A stretch of 39,474 nt of DNA. It comes from Pedobacter hiemivivus. GTDB taxonomy: Bacteria > Bacteroidota > Bacteroidia > Sphingobacteriales > Sphingobacteriaceae. Of the stretch, positions 7,869 through 16,404 are shown piece by piece (position 1 is the first letter of the stretch; the number at the start of each line of letters is the position of its first letter). Made by a program: the position numbers and the translations under genes. Under the pieces are notes generated by a model. The model was not told the DNA's origin and searched no databases. It saw nothing but the letters and a program-made list of their open reading frames with translations. The stretch covers positions 786 to 40,259 of the forward strand of contig NZ_SJSM01000035.1 of the NCBI RefSeq assembly GCF_004331685.1. Reading direction: 5' to 3'.

Positions 7869-9185
7869 CTAGTAGTCAAATTTTGCCCAGCAATAGTTTA
7901 GATCGGCATTGAAGGCTGATTCGTTCCAGAAAGGCTGAGTAATACCGTATGCAAATGCTGTTGCACCGTTGTTGTAAGTATTTCCGCCAGCGTCAGTAAA
8001 TGTATTCGGATCATATGCAAGTGTGAAACCATGTAGAGAAGTACTACCTACAATTGTATTTGCAGGAGTAGCATTTCCATCAATTCTAAGACCGATATTA
8101 TAGCCTGTTACAATTGATCCATACAACTCTAGTTCGCCACCACGACGCACAGTGATACCGTTTTTGAAACCTGGAGCAGTTACACCTGATGTATTCAGCG
8201 CACCTATGATCCTTACATTATCAAAAGTAGGGTGCGTAACCGGAAATGCTGCAAAGTTAGTTGGGTTGTTGTCAATCTCAGCACCATTTGAGTCACTGTT
8301 ACCACTGCTTGCACTGTGTGAAGAAACTTTGTTCGCAATAGCGGTAGAATTTAAAAGTGTACCGATATAACCTAAATCGAAATCAAACTGATCATCATCA
8401 TTAGAGAAGGCAAGCAAATCAGAAGTGCTTACAGTTCCACCAAAGAACTCGAAACCATCATCCAGTCCCCATGACACTTCAACATTGTTGATTTCAGTTA
8501 ATGAACCAACACCGCCAAGGGTTAAACCATTTACTTCGATGCCATCGGCCAGTTTATAACCTGCATATTCAATGCGCACATTTTTAAATACACCGCTGTT
8601 ATCAGCAGGCGTATTGCCACCAAATGCTGTTAATGCTGAAGCTGTTAAGCCTTCGATATTTGAGCTTCCTGTAGCCGTGTTCACTGTTGATTCACCTAAA
8701 AGAATGATACCACCAAAATCGCCAGGAGCAGCTGCAGTAGCAGGATTGCCATCTAACAGGTAACGGCTGGTAAACACAATAGGATTGCATGACTCGCCTG
8801 CTGCATTAATTGTACCGTCTTTTGAAACAACCAGTACACCATTCTGTACATTAGGGGTATTTACTGAAGATTTAATGTAAGTACCAGACTGGATCTCTAA
8901 AGTAGTATTGTTGGTTACATATACTACTCCGCTCACCTCATAAACTGTATCCCTGTCGAACACAACTGTTCCACCGTTATCAAGATCAGTAGCAGTAATG
9001 GTTTTTACCGGATAGGTTGCCGCTGTTGCATAGGAAACGGCAGAAGTACTGCGGTTACCAAATGGTGATGCGCTGTCACCTTCATTTTTTTTACATGACG
9101 TTAAGGATACTGCTAAAGCTGCCAATAGCGTTAATGCTGTTCCTGTAGTTGAATTTAGTTTTAGGGAAATTGCTTTTTTAAGCAT
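7869..9185 (-). CDS. Surface lipoprotein with right-handed beta-helix-like fold
   Basis: The 438-residue product begins with a lipoprotein signal (LAVSLTSCKKNEGD). The body is made of short strand-rich units typical of parallel beta-helix proteins (TTLEIQSGTYIKSS, NGVLVVSKDGTINAAG, PIVFTSRYLLDG, GDFGGIILLGES). It is related to a Bacteroidota family of ~400-residue beta-helix lipoproteins of unknown substrate. No polysaccharide-lyase catalytic set is evident. It follows the STN-type TonB receptor gene on the same strand, the place usually held by a SusD-like or other surface binding lipoprotein. A substrate-capture role for that receptor is the best inference. Confidence 0.82.
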   Translation of the reverse strand: MLKKAISLKLNSTTGTALTLLAALAVSLTSCKKNEGDSASPFGNRSTSAVSYATAATYPVKTITATDLDNGGTVVFDRDTVYEVSGVVYVTNNTTLEIQSGTYIKSSVNTPNVQNGVLVVSKDGTINAAGESCNPIVFTSRYLLDGNPATAAAPGDFGGIILLGESTVNTATGSSNIEGLTASALTAFGGNTPADNSGVFKNVRIEYAGYKLADGIEVNGLTLGGVGSLTEINNVEVSWGLDDGFEFFGGTVSTSDLLAFSNDDDQFDFDLGYIGTLLNSTAIANKVSSHSASSGNSDSNGAEIDNNPTNFAAFPVTHPTFDNVRIIGALNTSGVTAPGFKNGITVRRGGELELYGSIVTGYNIGLRIDGNATPANTIVGSTSLHGFTLAYDPNTFTDAGGNTYNNGATAFAYGITQPFWNESAFNADLNYCWAKFDY

Positions 9186-9404
9186 GATTTTATGAGTTTT
9201 GGCGGGATCTGTTTTGTTTTTTGCCCCACCGTGTTAAACATTATTTTGAATCTCATGATAGCGGTGTATCATATTTTTTCTATCTTCGCAGCCAGTTAAA
9301 CTTTGACGCAAAGGATTCTGTTTCTGCCTCTTGGCAGCTGAACAGAGGGATTTTAATAACATTCGGGTTTATTCCTGATTACCGGTGAGTAAGTATCGGT
9401 TTAT

Positions 9405-9444
9405 AAAACGAGGGGCCTGCTTCAAACTGCCCTTCGTTTTTTTT
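9405..9444 (-). terminator. Bidirectional intrinsic terminator downstream of the STN-TonB receptor gene
   Basis: The stem AAAACGAGGGGC / GCCCTTCGTTTT is 12 bp with one G-U pair. It is followed by eight Ts on the plus strand and by TTTTAT on the minus strand. It lies ~95 bp past the receptor stop codon, so receptor transcripts probably end here. The downstream lipoprotein gene then needs its own promoter or read-through. Confidence 0.7.
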
Positions 9445-9458
9445 ATTTCCGGCGGTTC

Positions 9459-9482
9459 AGGAAACCATTCTTTCGGTTTCCT
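9459..9482. repeat. 8-bp stem-loop downstream of the receptor stop codon
   Basis: AGGAAACC and GGTTTCCT form a perfect stem around an 8-nt loop, followed on the plus strand by a T-rich stretch. It lies between the receptor stop and the bidirectional terminator. It may protect the receptor mRNA 3' end or serve as an auxiliary terminator. Confidence 0.4.
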
Positions 9483-9536
9483 CCTTTCTTTTTAAAATTG
9501 TGTTTAACATTATATCTACATTCATGATGTATGCTG

Positions 9537-12500
9537 CTAAAATGTGTAACTTAATGAGGTGCTATAGGTACGGCCAAATTTCTGGCTGAAGGTAATCCTG
9601 TCGCCCGCTTCATATTTATTGGTAAAGCCCGGCTTGAGTATTTGCGCCTCGCTTAGATCCAGTCCTCCGGCCACGTAATCAGGATTTTTCTCGTAGTTAC
9701 CCATATTGTTATAAAAAACTGAAGGGCTATTGAGGAGGTTTCCTGCATTGATTTTTACTTCGAACCTTTTCTTCAAAAACCGGTAGCTGACCTGCGCGTC
9801 CAACTGTTCGCGGGGTCTTTCATATTCAATGAGTCCAGGATCTTCGGATACGATATAGGTTTTATAGCCCGATTTGTTGTAAGCAATATTAAACCCAAAA
9901 TGATCATCGTTGTATTGGAGACCTGCATTAATCTGGTAGGGCGACTGTCCGTACATAGGGCGGTTCTGTTTGCTGAAGGCCTCTGTATCCGGTTCGTCGG
10001 GAACTGAACTAGTAATCAGATAAATGCTATTTACCTCAGTTTTTTGTAATGTTAAATTGCCATAAATCATAAAATTCTTTAAGAAACTTTTACGGAGTTC
10101 CAGTTCCAGCCCGTATACCTTTGCCCATTCCGAACTTTTTAGGTTATAGCTTAGGCTACCACCAGCATGCTCATTAATGACCAACTCAGCAGGTTTATCA
10201 AACTTTTTATAAAAACCACCTATTGATAAGATTTCGCCCAGCCCCGGAAACCATTCTGTTTTAAAATCCAAGCTGTTGATACGGGTACTGTATAGACCTT
10301 CGTTACCAAACTGGCCGCCTAAATAAGGGCTATACCTAAAAAACTGGCTATTGTCCATCAGTTCTGGCCGCACCACATTGCTGGACCATGCCGTGCGGAT
10401 ATTGAGAGATGAAAGCGGGCTATACGTTAAATTTGCGGAGGGCAGCCATTGCCAGCGCGGATCGGGTTTAAGGCTAAATATTGATTCTCCTTTTATACTA
10501 GTGGCATTTTTGATCTCGGTATATTTATAATACTCTCCTCTTAGCCCCCATACCAGACGCAATTTATCCATCAGCCTATTATCGAGCATTACAAAACCTG
10601 CGTGGTTTTGGCTCTTACCTTCATAAAAGTCGAGGAACCACGGCGATATGCCATACTGGAAACCATTGATGCCCATGTTTTCAGGCTTAATCATTTCTCC
10701 GATCGGCAGATAGCCCAGTTCTTCGGGCATGGTAGCAAGGTTGGCTGTAAGCGGGGCAATTTGCCATTTAAAATCGGCCTTTTTCTGGTTTCCAAAATAA
10801 CCTGTTTTTACTGTGCTCCTTACGGTGCCAATAATAAAAGGCAGGGTCGAAGCAATATCCCAGGAATAATGGCCCTCCTTATTGTGATAATAATGCCGGG
10901 AAGTAGGTTCGATGCGAGGTTCTGTAGTACTACTGAAAGCATAAAAGTAAGCACTACCCCCACCTAGTTGCTTCAGGTTTTGTCCGGCAATCCCCAGATC
11001 TTTATCTTCCCGTTTAACGGAAGTCCGTGCAAAGTCCCATTCTATTTTAACCTTGCCCAGTTGATGCTGCCCACTCAGTTTATTCTGTAGTAGGTCGGTA
11101 TAAACTGGTTCTTCTACTTCCTGTATATAGGTTGGAATGCCAGTTTTACTGCTGATCTGATCTTGATCACTGGTAAAGCCGACAATCCTTGTCATATTAT
11201 TGTTGTACAGGTGGGTATAAGTATTGCGAAAACTGAACCTGTGTTTACCCAATTGCAGACCTGCATTGAGTAGCGCACCCCAGGTTGTATTAAAGCCGTA
11301 AGATTTTCCTGTATTATTGGTTGAATTTTCATCCCAGATGTTGCGGCGCTGATCGCCAATCACATTGATATTTTGTGTATTGCGGTAGCTGACCGATCCA
11401 GTAAAACCGAACTTACTGCCCTTTGTAGTATCCACGGTAAGCAAACGCCCCATACTGAACTGGTAATTTTGTGAGGGTGCAGCCCGGTACTTATAAACCG
11501 TAAAATTATCGTTCGTAAAGCTTTTGCTCTGCGCATCAATCACTTCCCTGCTAGCCCCTTCAATACCGACCAGATTTTTTGGAAATTTCCTTCGGCCATC
11601 GTCGAAACCAAAGTAATCGTATTTGCCTCTTTTATGACTTAAAAAATCCTTCCCTGTTGTCTGGTCGTTATAAGATACGCCAGCTGTAAAGCTCGTAAAA
11701 TCTTCGTTGGGAATATCTTTGGTATTGATCTGGATGAGTCCGCCGCCAAAGCTGGCGTTCATATCGGGTGTAACAGTTTTACTGACCACCACGTTATCGA
11801 CCAAATTCGCAGGGATGAGGTCGAAAGAGAAATTGCGGCTTTGGGCTTCGGTACTGGGCAGGACTACGCCATCCAGCATGGCTGAATTGTAACGTTCGCC
11901 GATACCCCGCACCAATACGAACTTATTGTCCATGGTGCTTACCCCGGCGATTCGCTTTAAGCTCTCACCTATATTTTTATCTGGGGTACGACCAATTTGC
12001 TCAGCGCTGATGCCATTGCTGATCTCGGACGCATTTTTCTGGCGGGCGAGTAGTCCTTCAGCAGTTGCTTTTTTGTAACCTGCAGTAACGATGACCTCTT
12101 TGAGGCCTTTGGTATCAGGTTTCAGTGAAATATTAAGCGCTGTATTCCTTCCTTCAGTAACTATTACGCCGGTAATGCGCTGGGTTTGGTAAGAGATATA
12201 GCTGATCATGACCGTATAGGTACCGGGCTCCGCGTTCAGGATGAAACTGCCATCCACGCCGGTTTGTACCCCCTGCCCTGTTTCCTGGATTTTAACAGAT
12301 GCCCCAGGCAGACTTTCGCCTTTTTCATCTACTATTTTCCCGCTTATTTTCCCTGGCTTAACCGGATCGGGCAGTTTGTACAGCAAAACCGTACGCTGAT
12401 CGGTAAACCTGAAGGCCACCCTGGTACCGTTCAGTATTTTTGTCAGCACCTGCTCCAGTCCCATATCTTTTACATCGATGCTCACCTGTTGGCCTTCCTT

Positions 12501-12722
12501 AAAAATAGGCTTGTTGTAATTGATGATACATCCCGACTTTTTTTCGAGTGCTGACAGCCCGACGTGTATGCTGGCCGACTGTAGTTTTAGTGTGATTTGC
12601 TGTGCCGCGGCCTGCTGGTTTGGGAAAGTAGCCATAGCCACTCCCATGGTACTACAATACAGCATTATGGCTAGCAAATGGCGCAAATATTCTTTTATAT
12701 AAGTGTAAAGCCTTATATTCAT
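9537..12722 (-). CDS. TonB-dependent receptor with N-terminal STN signalling domain
   Basis: The 1061-residue outer-membrane protein begins with a signal peptide (to ~residue 42). A STN/secretin-like domain follows at ~43-115 (ASIHVGLSALEKKSGCIINY, VSIDVKDMGLEQVLTKILNG), then a carboxypeptidase-regulatory-like beta domain at ~124-200 (GKISGKIVDEKGESLPGASV). The plug is at ~225-345 (FVLVRGIGERYNSAMLDGV) and the 22-strand barrel ends in the terminal aromatic motif STSLSYTF. The STN domain is the hallmark of receptors that signal to a FecR anti-sigma factor, and fecR and ECF sigma genes lie directly upstream. No SusD gene is adjacent; a beta-helix lipoprotein occupies that place. The substrate is unknown. 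Confidence 0.93.
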   Translation of the reverse strand: MNIRLYTYIKEYLRHLLAIMLYCSTMGVAMATFPNQQAAAQQITLKLQSASIHVGLSALEKKSGCIINYNKPIFKEGQQVSIDVKDMGLEQVLTKILNGTRVAFRFTDQRTVLLYKLPDPVKPGKISGKIVDEKGESLPGASVKIQETGQGVQTGVDGSFILNAEPGTYTVMISYISYQTQRITGVIVTEGRNTALNISLKPDTKGLKEVIVTAGYKKATAEGLLARQKNASEISNGISAEQIGRTPDKNIGESLKRIAGVSTMDNKFVLVRGIGERYNSAMLDGVVLPSTEAQSRNFSFDLIPANLVDNVVVSKTVTPDMNASFGGGLIQINTKDIPNEDFTSFTAGVSYNDQTTGKDFLSHKRGKYDYFGFDDGRRKFPKNLVGIEGASREVIDAQSKSFTNDNFTVYKYRAAPSQNYQFSMGRLLTVDTTKGSKFGFTGSVSYRNTQNINVIGDQRRNIWDENSTNNTGKSYGFNTTWGALLNAGLQLGKHRFSFRNTYTHLYNNNMTRIVGFTSDQDQISSKTGIPTYIQEVEEPVYTDLLQNKLSGQHQLGKVKIEWDFARTSVKREDKDLGIAGQNLKQLGGGSAYFYAFSSTTEPRIEPTSRHYYHNKEGHYSWDIASTLPFIIGTVRSTVKTGYFGNQKKADFKWQIAPLTANLATMPEELGYLPIGEMIKPENMGINGFQYGISPWFLDFYEGKSQNHAGFVMLDNRLMDKLRLVWGLRGEYYKYTEIKNATSIKGESIFSLKPDPRWQWLPSANLTYSPLSSLNIRTAWSSNVVRPELMDNSQFFRYSPYLGGQFGNEGLYSTRINSLDFKTEWFPGLGEILSIGGFYKKFDKPAELVINEHAGGSLSYNLKSSEWAKVYGLELELRKSFLKNFMIYGNLTLQKTEVNSIYLITSSVPDEPDTEAFSKQNRPMYGQSPYQINAGLQYNDDHFGFNIAYNKSGYKTYIVSEDPGLIEYERPREQLDAQVSYRFLKKRFEVKINAGNLLNSPSVFYNNMGNYEKNPDYVAGGLDLSEAQILKPGFTNKYEAGDRITFSQKFGRTYSTSLSYTF

Positions 12723-12770
12723 CAGTTCAATTGGTTTTTTAATTTTTCAAGAGTTAAAAACATTTGTTAT

Positions 12771-12798
12771 GAACCGTTCTGTTCGCGCAGAGCGGTTC
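12771..12798. terminator. Hairpin between the FecR and receptor genes (possible attenuator)
   Basis: GAACCG/CGGTTC encloses TCTG/CAGA with one mismatch and a 6-nt loop. A seven-T run follows on the plus strand a few bases later. On the minus strand, the direction of the genes, the T-run is farther off and weaker. It could lower read-through from fecR into the receptor gene. Confidence 0.4.
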
Positions 12799-12837
12799 TT
12801 CATTTTTTTATAGGTAGGTTATAGAATAGCTATCTTA

Positions 12838-13881
12838 TCATTTGGCGGCCTCCTCCCATACAGTAATTACGGTGTTGTTGTTCGTTATTTTATACCTAAG
12901 CTTATTGCCGCTCATGATGTGCAACTGCTCCATCACATCTTTTATATTTTTATTGGAGAAGGTGACACTAAACTTGTAGTGATCAAAGTGTTTGCCTTTT
13001 TGTATGAAGTTGACATTGTAATACCGTTCAAGTCCAGCAAGCACTCCCTTCAGGCTTTCATCGCGGAAAACAAAGCGGTTCAGGGTCCAGCTGTTGGCTT
13101 CATTGACATTGGTGCTGCTGCTTACTGCATATTTTCCGTTGTTTTGCTGATAAATAAGTTTCATCCCGGGGGTTAAAAAAGAAAGGCGCTTAACTTTGCC
13201 TTTTACATTTTCGGCTACGGCTACTTTTCCTGTTTTTACAGTTACGGTAGCTAGTTTGTCGTCCGGATAAGCGTATACATTAAATGAAGTCCCCACAACT
13301 CGAGTGCGTAAATTTGCGGTTTGTACAATAAAGGGGCTAGTGGTATCATGTTTTACTTCAAAAAAAGCTTCCCCTTCAAGGTAAATATTGCGGGTATTTC
13401 CTTTTGTAAAATGCGAGGGCCAATTTAGCTTGCTATTGCCAGCCAGGTACACCACCGAGCTGTCGGGCAAAATTAGTTTGAGTTTTTCGCCCGCCCTGGT
13501 TATTTTGCTGATCAGCTGAACGGTTTTTATACTTTCCTTTTTCTGATAGGCATACCAACCCAGGCCTGTGGAGAGTAACAGTAGTATTGAAGCTGCATAT
13601 TTCATCACTTGAACCCGCTGCAAGCGCTTATGGCTTTTCTTTTCTACCTTCAGCCAGATCTGATCAAAGCTTTCCTCAGCCTCCTGGGAATTATCGGGCG
13701 ACGAGGGCTCATTTTCCCAGCTGTCTTTCATTTCCTCAAAAAGGATAGGATCTTTATCCCCGCCCTCATTTAATTGGCGAAACAACAATTCTTCCTGCCG
13801 GGCATTTGTTTCGCCCTCCAGGTATAGTTTAAATAGTCTCTTTATTTCGTTTTGCTGTTTCAATTGTTTTATTTTAATCAT
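12838..13881 (-). CDS. FecR-family anti-sigma factor
   Basis: The 347-residue protein has a cytosolic N-terminal segment that would hold the sigma factor (residues 1-~90) and one membrane helix at ~95-114 (YAASILLLLSTGLGWYAY). A periplasmic FecR domain at ~120-230 contains ITRAGEKLKLILPDSSVVYL and GEAFFEVKHDTTSPFIVQT. The C-terminal domain at ~270-347 (FRDESLKGVLAGLERYYNV) resembles DUF4974. This layout is standard for Bacteroidota FecR proteins, which relay receptor occupancy to the ECF sigma factor. The sigma gene is immediately upstream and the STN receptor gene downstream. It starts with ATG at 13881. Confidence 0.93.
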   Translation of the reverse strand: MIKIKQLKQQNEIKRLFKLYLEGETNARQEELLFRQLNEGGDKDPILFEEMKDSWENEPSSPDNSQEAEESFDQIWLKVEKKSHKRLQRVQVMKYAASILLLLSTGLGWYAYQKKESIKTVQLISKITRAGEKLKLILPDSSVVYLAGNSKLNWPSHFTKGNTRNIYLEGEAFFEVKHDTTSPFIVQTANLRTRVVGTSFNVYAYPDDKLATVTVKTGKVAVAENVKGKVKRLSFLTPGMKLIYQQNNGKYAVSSSTNVNEANSWTLNRFVFRDESLKGVLAGLERYYNVNFIQKGKHFDHYKFSVTFSNKNIKDVMEQLHIMSGNKLRYKITNNNTVITVWEEAAK

Positions 13882-14044
13882 TTTCTATTAGCGCACATGA
13901 TGGGTGCTTTCTCAGCGCGTTATAAATGCGCCTTCAATAGTATATATGATTAAGAAAGCTACAACAGCTATATACTTTTCATTTTTATTTTAAATACCTG
14001 GCCGCCGGCAGGGATTGGCAGTATTGCGTGTTTTTTTATTGAGG

Positions 14045-14069
14045 GATACTGGCCTTCGCCAGCATGACG
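14045..14069. repeat. Short palindromic REP-like sequence between sigma and FecR genes
   Basis: The palindrome CTGGC-cttc-GCCAG has GATA and ATGACG flanks and sits in the 219-bp gap between the ECF sigma and fecR genes. A second GC-rich dyad (CCTG-gCCGCCGG-CAGG, ~13997-14012) lies close by. It resembles scattered extragenic palindromes, but only one copy is present here, so repeat status is inferred. Confidence 0.35.
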
Positions 14070-14100
14070 ACCGATTTAATACGATCGCATTAATATGACC

Positions 14101-14721
14101 TTAAAACAGAAACAACAGCAATAAAGGGAGGATGGTTTCTGGTGAACGATCGACAAGGTACCTGCGGATTTGTCCGAGCGAGTTTTTTATGTGGTTATTT
14201 ACCGTGTTTTTAGAGATCCCCATTCTTGTTGAAATTTCCTCATGGGTACATCCTTCTATTCGGCTTAATAAATAAGCTTTTTTCACTTGCGGGGATAGCG
14301 CTTGTACCGCTTGATTAGTAATGACCTGACAGTCTTTAAAGTTTATGTAATCTTCTACAGTATGGAACTCCTCTTCGTCTGCCGCTTTTGCTTTTTGAAA
14401 AAGGGAGAATCTCGATTTTCTTTTCAGTGCGGTAAGGAAGTTGTTGCGCAGAATGGTATAAATAAAGGCTTCGAAGTTTTTATCGGGATCAATTTTAGTC
14501 CGGTTCTCCCAGATCTGTACAAATACATCCTGAGTTAGCTCTTCAGCTTCTTCGGTATTGCGTACAAAACGGTAAGCATAGCCCTGAACCTTTCTTCGGT
14601 GTGTTTTGTAAATTGTATTGAAAGCATCAAAATCTCCGTTTCTCAATCCATTTAAAAGCGCTGTGTTTGTGGAGGCGTTAAAAAATTCCATAGCATTAAT
14701 TGATTTGGTTAACTTATGCAA
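14101..14721 (-). CDS. ECF-type RNA polymerase sigma-70 factor
   Basis: The 206-residue product has sigma region 2 (GDFDAFNTIYKTHRRKVQGY, EEAEELTQDVFVQIWENR) and region 4 with a helix-turn-helix (THEEISTRMGISKNTVNNHI). It ends in the hydrophobic tail LPLLLLFLF often seen in Bacteroidota ECF factors paired with FecR. An alternative start at Met11 (14691) is equally plausible. It lies 54 bp after the S41 protease gene and 219 bp before fecR, all on one strand. It is expected to drive the receptor locus and to be held inactive by FecR. Confidence 0.93.
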   Translation of the reverse strand: MHKLTKSINAMEFFNASTNTALLNGLRNGDFDAFNTIYKTHRRKVQGYAYRFVRNTEEAEELTQDVFVQIWENRTKIDPDKNFEAFIYTILRNNFLTALKRKSRFSLFQKAKAADEEEFHTVEDYINFKDCQVITNQAVQALSPQVKKAYLLSRIEGCTHEEISTRMGISKNTVNNHIKNSLGQIRRYLVDRSPETILPLLLLFLF

Positions 14722-14775
14722 GTTAGCCCCGGCGTTTTAAGTTAATGTTAAGTCTACGAGATCTTTAGGCCGGAT

Positions 14776-16182
14776 TTACCGGTGGGTAATCGCCACGCTG
14801 CGTCTGGCTGTTAAAATACGGGTGTCGCTTAGTATGGTCCATGTGCCGGTACCATTTCCCTCTGCCAGCGTCCTATTTGAAGCGCTTATTTTTGCCTTAT
14901 TGGTTATGCCGGTCAGCGCTGCTTTTACCAGGGGATCCTCAGCTTCGCCAAAAGGCAATAGCGGAAGGGCTGTGAACTCATTGACCTGTATATCGGCTTC
15001 GATGCCAGTACTGTAATTCCCTTTTCCTTGGGCATTGAACAGCTTATAAACTATGGGATGCATTTCCCATTGCACCTGCTTAGGTTTGCGCATGTCGTTA
15101 ATGGTGAATGAGGCTTCATCTTTACCCAGTGTCCGTTCGCCTATCAGGACAACCTGCATATATGGTTTTAGATTATTGATGACCACTTCGGCTGCTGAGG
15201 CCGTCACCCCTGTACTCAGAATATAAATTCTTGGCAAGCCGAGGTTATGACTCATCAGGTCGTTAAAATTTACGGTACCGTCAAATGTTGCCGCAGCACC
15301 CAGCGACTCGGTTCTGAGGCCTCCGTTTTTATTTCCTTTATAGGTAATGAAAGGGCTTGTATAACTGACCGATGGAGCAATCATGGCGCAAACACCCGCG
15401 GCTTCGGCCACCTGTCCGCCAGAGTTATAGCGCAGGTCGAGTATTAAATCGGCTATGCCTTCGCTTTTAAAGCTTGCGAAAATTGGTTTGAGCGAACTGG
15501 CTAGACCGCCGTTAAAACTCTGGAAGTTAAGGTAGCCTATTTTTTTCCCGCCGCTTTCAATGATACGACTGATGGCCCGCTGATCTGATATTATTCCTGT
15601 ACTGAGGTTTGCCAACCGGGTATCCTGCCAGCTACTGCCGATAATTTCGGCCAGACCCAGCACGACTTTGTCCCCTTTTAATAATTCTGTTTGTAAGGTA
15701 GTGGCATTTGATTCGGAAATCTGCGTTCCATTAATTTTACGGATATAGTCGCCTCTTTTTAATCCATTTCTGGATGCGGGCGAATCATTGTATACTAGTT
15801 TTATAATACCGATCACCTGTCCGGTGTTTACCTCTTTAATTGTACTGTAATCAAAACCATACTTACTTTTACTATCTGATATATAGGATGCCGGGTCGGA
15901 TGGCAATACCAGGTAGGAAAACCGGTCGGCAGGATTTTTCAAAGCAGCAAAAAAATCCCTTGGTGCGATACCGATATTGGCTTTTGCAGGCAGGCTTTCG
16001 TTCCAGTAATAGTATCGTTTGAGGCTATCGAGTATCCAGGTATTGATTTGTTCATTAGAACCAGGGGGATAATCAGGTTTGAGCTGCTCCCGCTTGCAGG
16101 CTACCTGTATTAATACCATCAGAAAAAAGAAGCCTATCCAACGATAGGGGCTGCTATTGAACTTGAGAAATGTATGGCACAT
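14776..16182 (-). CDS. S41-family (C-terminal processing) serine peptidase, lipoprotein
   Basis: The 468-residue product has a lipoprotein signal (FFFLMVLIQVACK, lipidated Cys29). A PDZ-like region at ~120-180 contains DSPASRNGLKRGDYIRKING. The tail-specific protease core has DLILDLRYNSGGQVAEA, a catalytic Ser in the STGVTASAAEVV motif and a candidate catalytic Lys in ERTLGKDEASF. Family members cleave periplasmic or surface proteins. It is the first gene of the signalling locus, 54 bp ahead of the ECF sigma gene. In Pseudomonas the S41 protease Prc degrades anti-sigma factors of this class. A dedicated role in FecR processing is an inference from that and from position. Confidence 0.9.
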   Translation of the reverse strand: MCHTFLKFNSSPYRWIGFFFLMVLIQVACKREQLKPDYPPGSNEQINTWILDSLKRYYYWNESLPAKANIGIAPRDFFAALKNPADRFSYLVLPSDPASYISDSKSKYGFDYSTIKEVNTGQVIGIIKLVYNDSPASRNGLKRGDYIRKINGTQISESNATTLQTELLKGDKVVLGLAEIIGSSWQDTRLANLSTGIISDQRAISRIIESGGKKIGYLNFQSFNGGLASSLKPIFASFKSEGIADLILDLRYNSGGQVAEAAGVCAMIAPSVSYTSPFITYKGNKNGGLRTESLGAAATFDGTVNFNDLMSHNLGLPRIYILSTGVTASAAEVVINNLKPYMQVVLIGERTLGKDEASFTINDMRKPKQVQWEMHPIVYKLFNAQGKGNYSTGIEADIQVNEFTALPLLPFGEAEDPLVKAALTGITNKAKISASNRTLAEGNGTGTWTILSDTRILTARRSVAITHR

Positions 16183-16205
16183 ACAGATTAGCGTTATTTG
16201 TTATA

Positions 16206-16233
16206 CAAAGCTAAGTCCTTGTATATTAACAAA
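16206..16233 (-). promoter_or_regulatory. Candidate promoter of the S41-sigma-FecR locus
   Basis: On the minus strand TAGCTTTG (16206-16213) matches the Bacteroidota -7 box TAnnTTTG and lies ~25 bp before the S41 start codon. A TTTG at ~16230-16233 could be the -33 box, but the spacing is 16 bp rather than 19, so the call is weak. Confidence 0.35.
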
Positions 16234-16340
16234 TCATTATCTTTTTAAAATCGTAAAACACGTTTAAAAGCAGTTAGAGCCGCATTACCTCAACTAATTT
16301 CATCTTTCTGAACAATAATCTACTATTTCCATAGATTTTA

Positions 16341-16370
16341 TTGCTAATAATAAAATATATCCTATATTTG
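16341..16370 (+). promoter_or_regulatory. Promoter of the poly-cysteine leader and TonB receptor
   Basis: TTG at 16341-16343 is followed after exactly 19 bp by TATATTTG (16363-16370), matching the Bacteroidota promoter TTTG-N19-TAnnTTTG. The spacing equals that of the two tRNA promoters in this window. Transcription would start near 16376, giving a ~270-nt leader before the receptor ATG. Confidence 0.65.
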
Positions 16371-16404
16371 CCTAACTAAACAACTGTTTACCAACAACAA
16401 GTAA

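Larger units (their letters stand above)
9186..9536. other. Structured intergenic region between receptor and beta-helix lipoprotein genes
   Basis: This 351-bp gap has no gene that I can support. It holds several foldable stretches: CTTTG-acg-CAAAG (9302-9314), a two-part hairpin CTGTT/AACAG enclosing CTGCC-tctt-GGCAG (~9319-9346), a bidirectional terminator (9405-9440) and a second stem AGGAAACC/GGTTTCCT (9459-9482). Near-identical strings GTGTTaAACATTAT (~9230) and GTGTTtAACATTAT (~9499) flank the block as direct repeats. A TATCTTCG box at 9281-9288 could be a plus-strand -7 element, but no matching -33 box is seen. The region may be the leader of the lipoprotein mRNA, a small RNA, or both. 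Confidence 0.4.

Noticed and set aside
9283..9320. Possible c-di-GMP-I (GEMM) riboswitch, because of the string GACGCAAAG after a GCAGCC...AAAC segment
   Set aside because: The hairpin that should separate the two conserved strings is missing and the downstream part does not follow the consensus, so the match is probably chance.
10602..10967. Long open frame antisense to the STN-TonB receptor gene (and similar frames inside other genes)
   Set aside because: The predicted peptides lack domain features and lie wholly opposite or out of frame with well-supported genes.
12771..12809. Strong plus-strand terminator
   Set aside because: No plus-strand gene exists there. It is kept only as a possible attenuator hairpin in the minus-strand operon.
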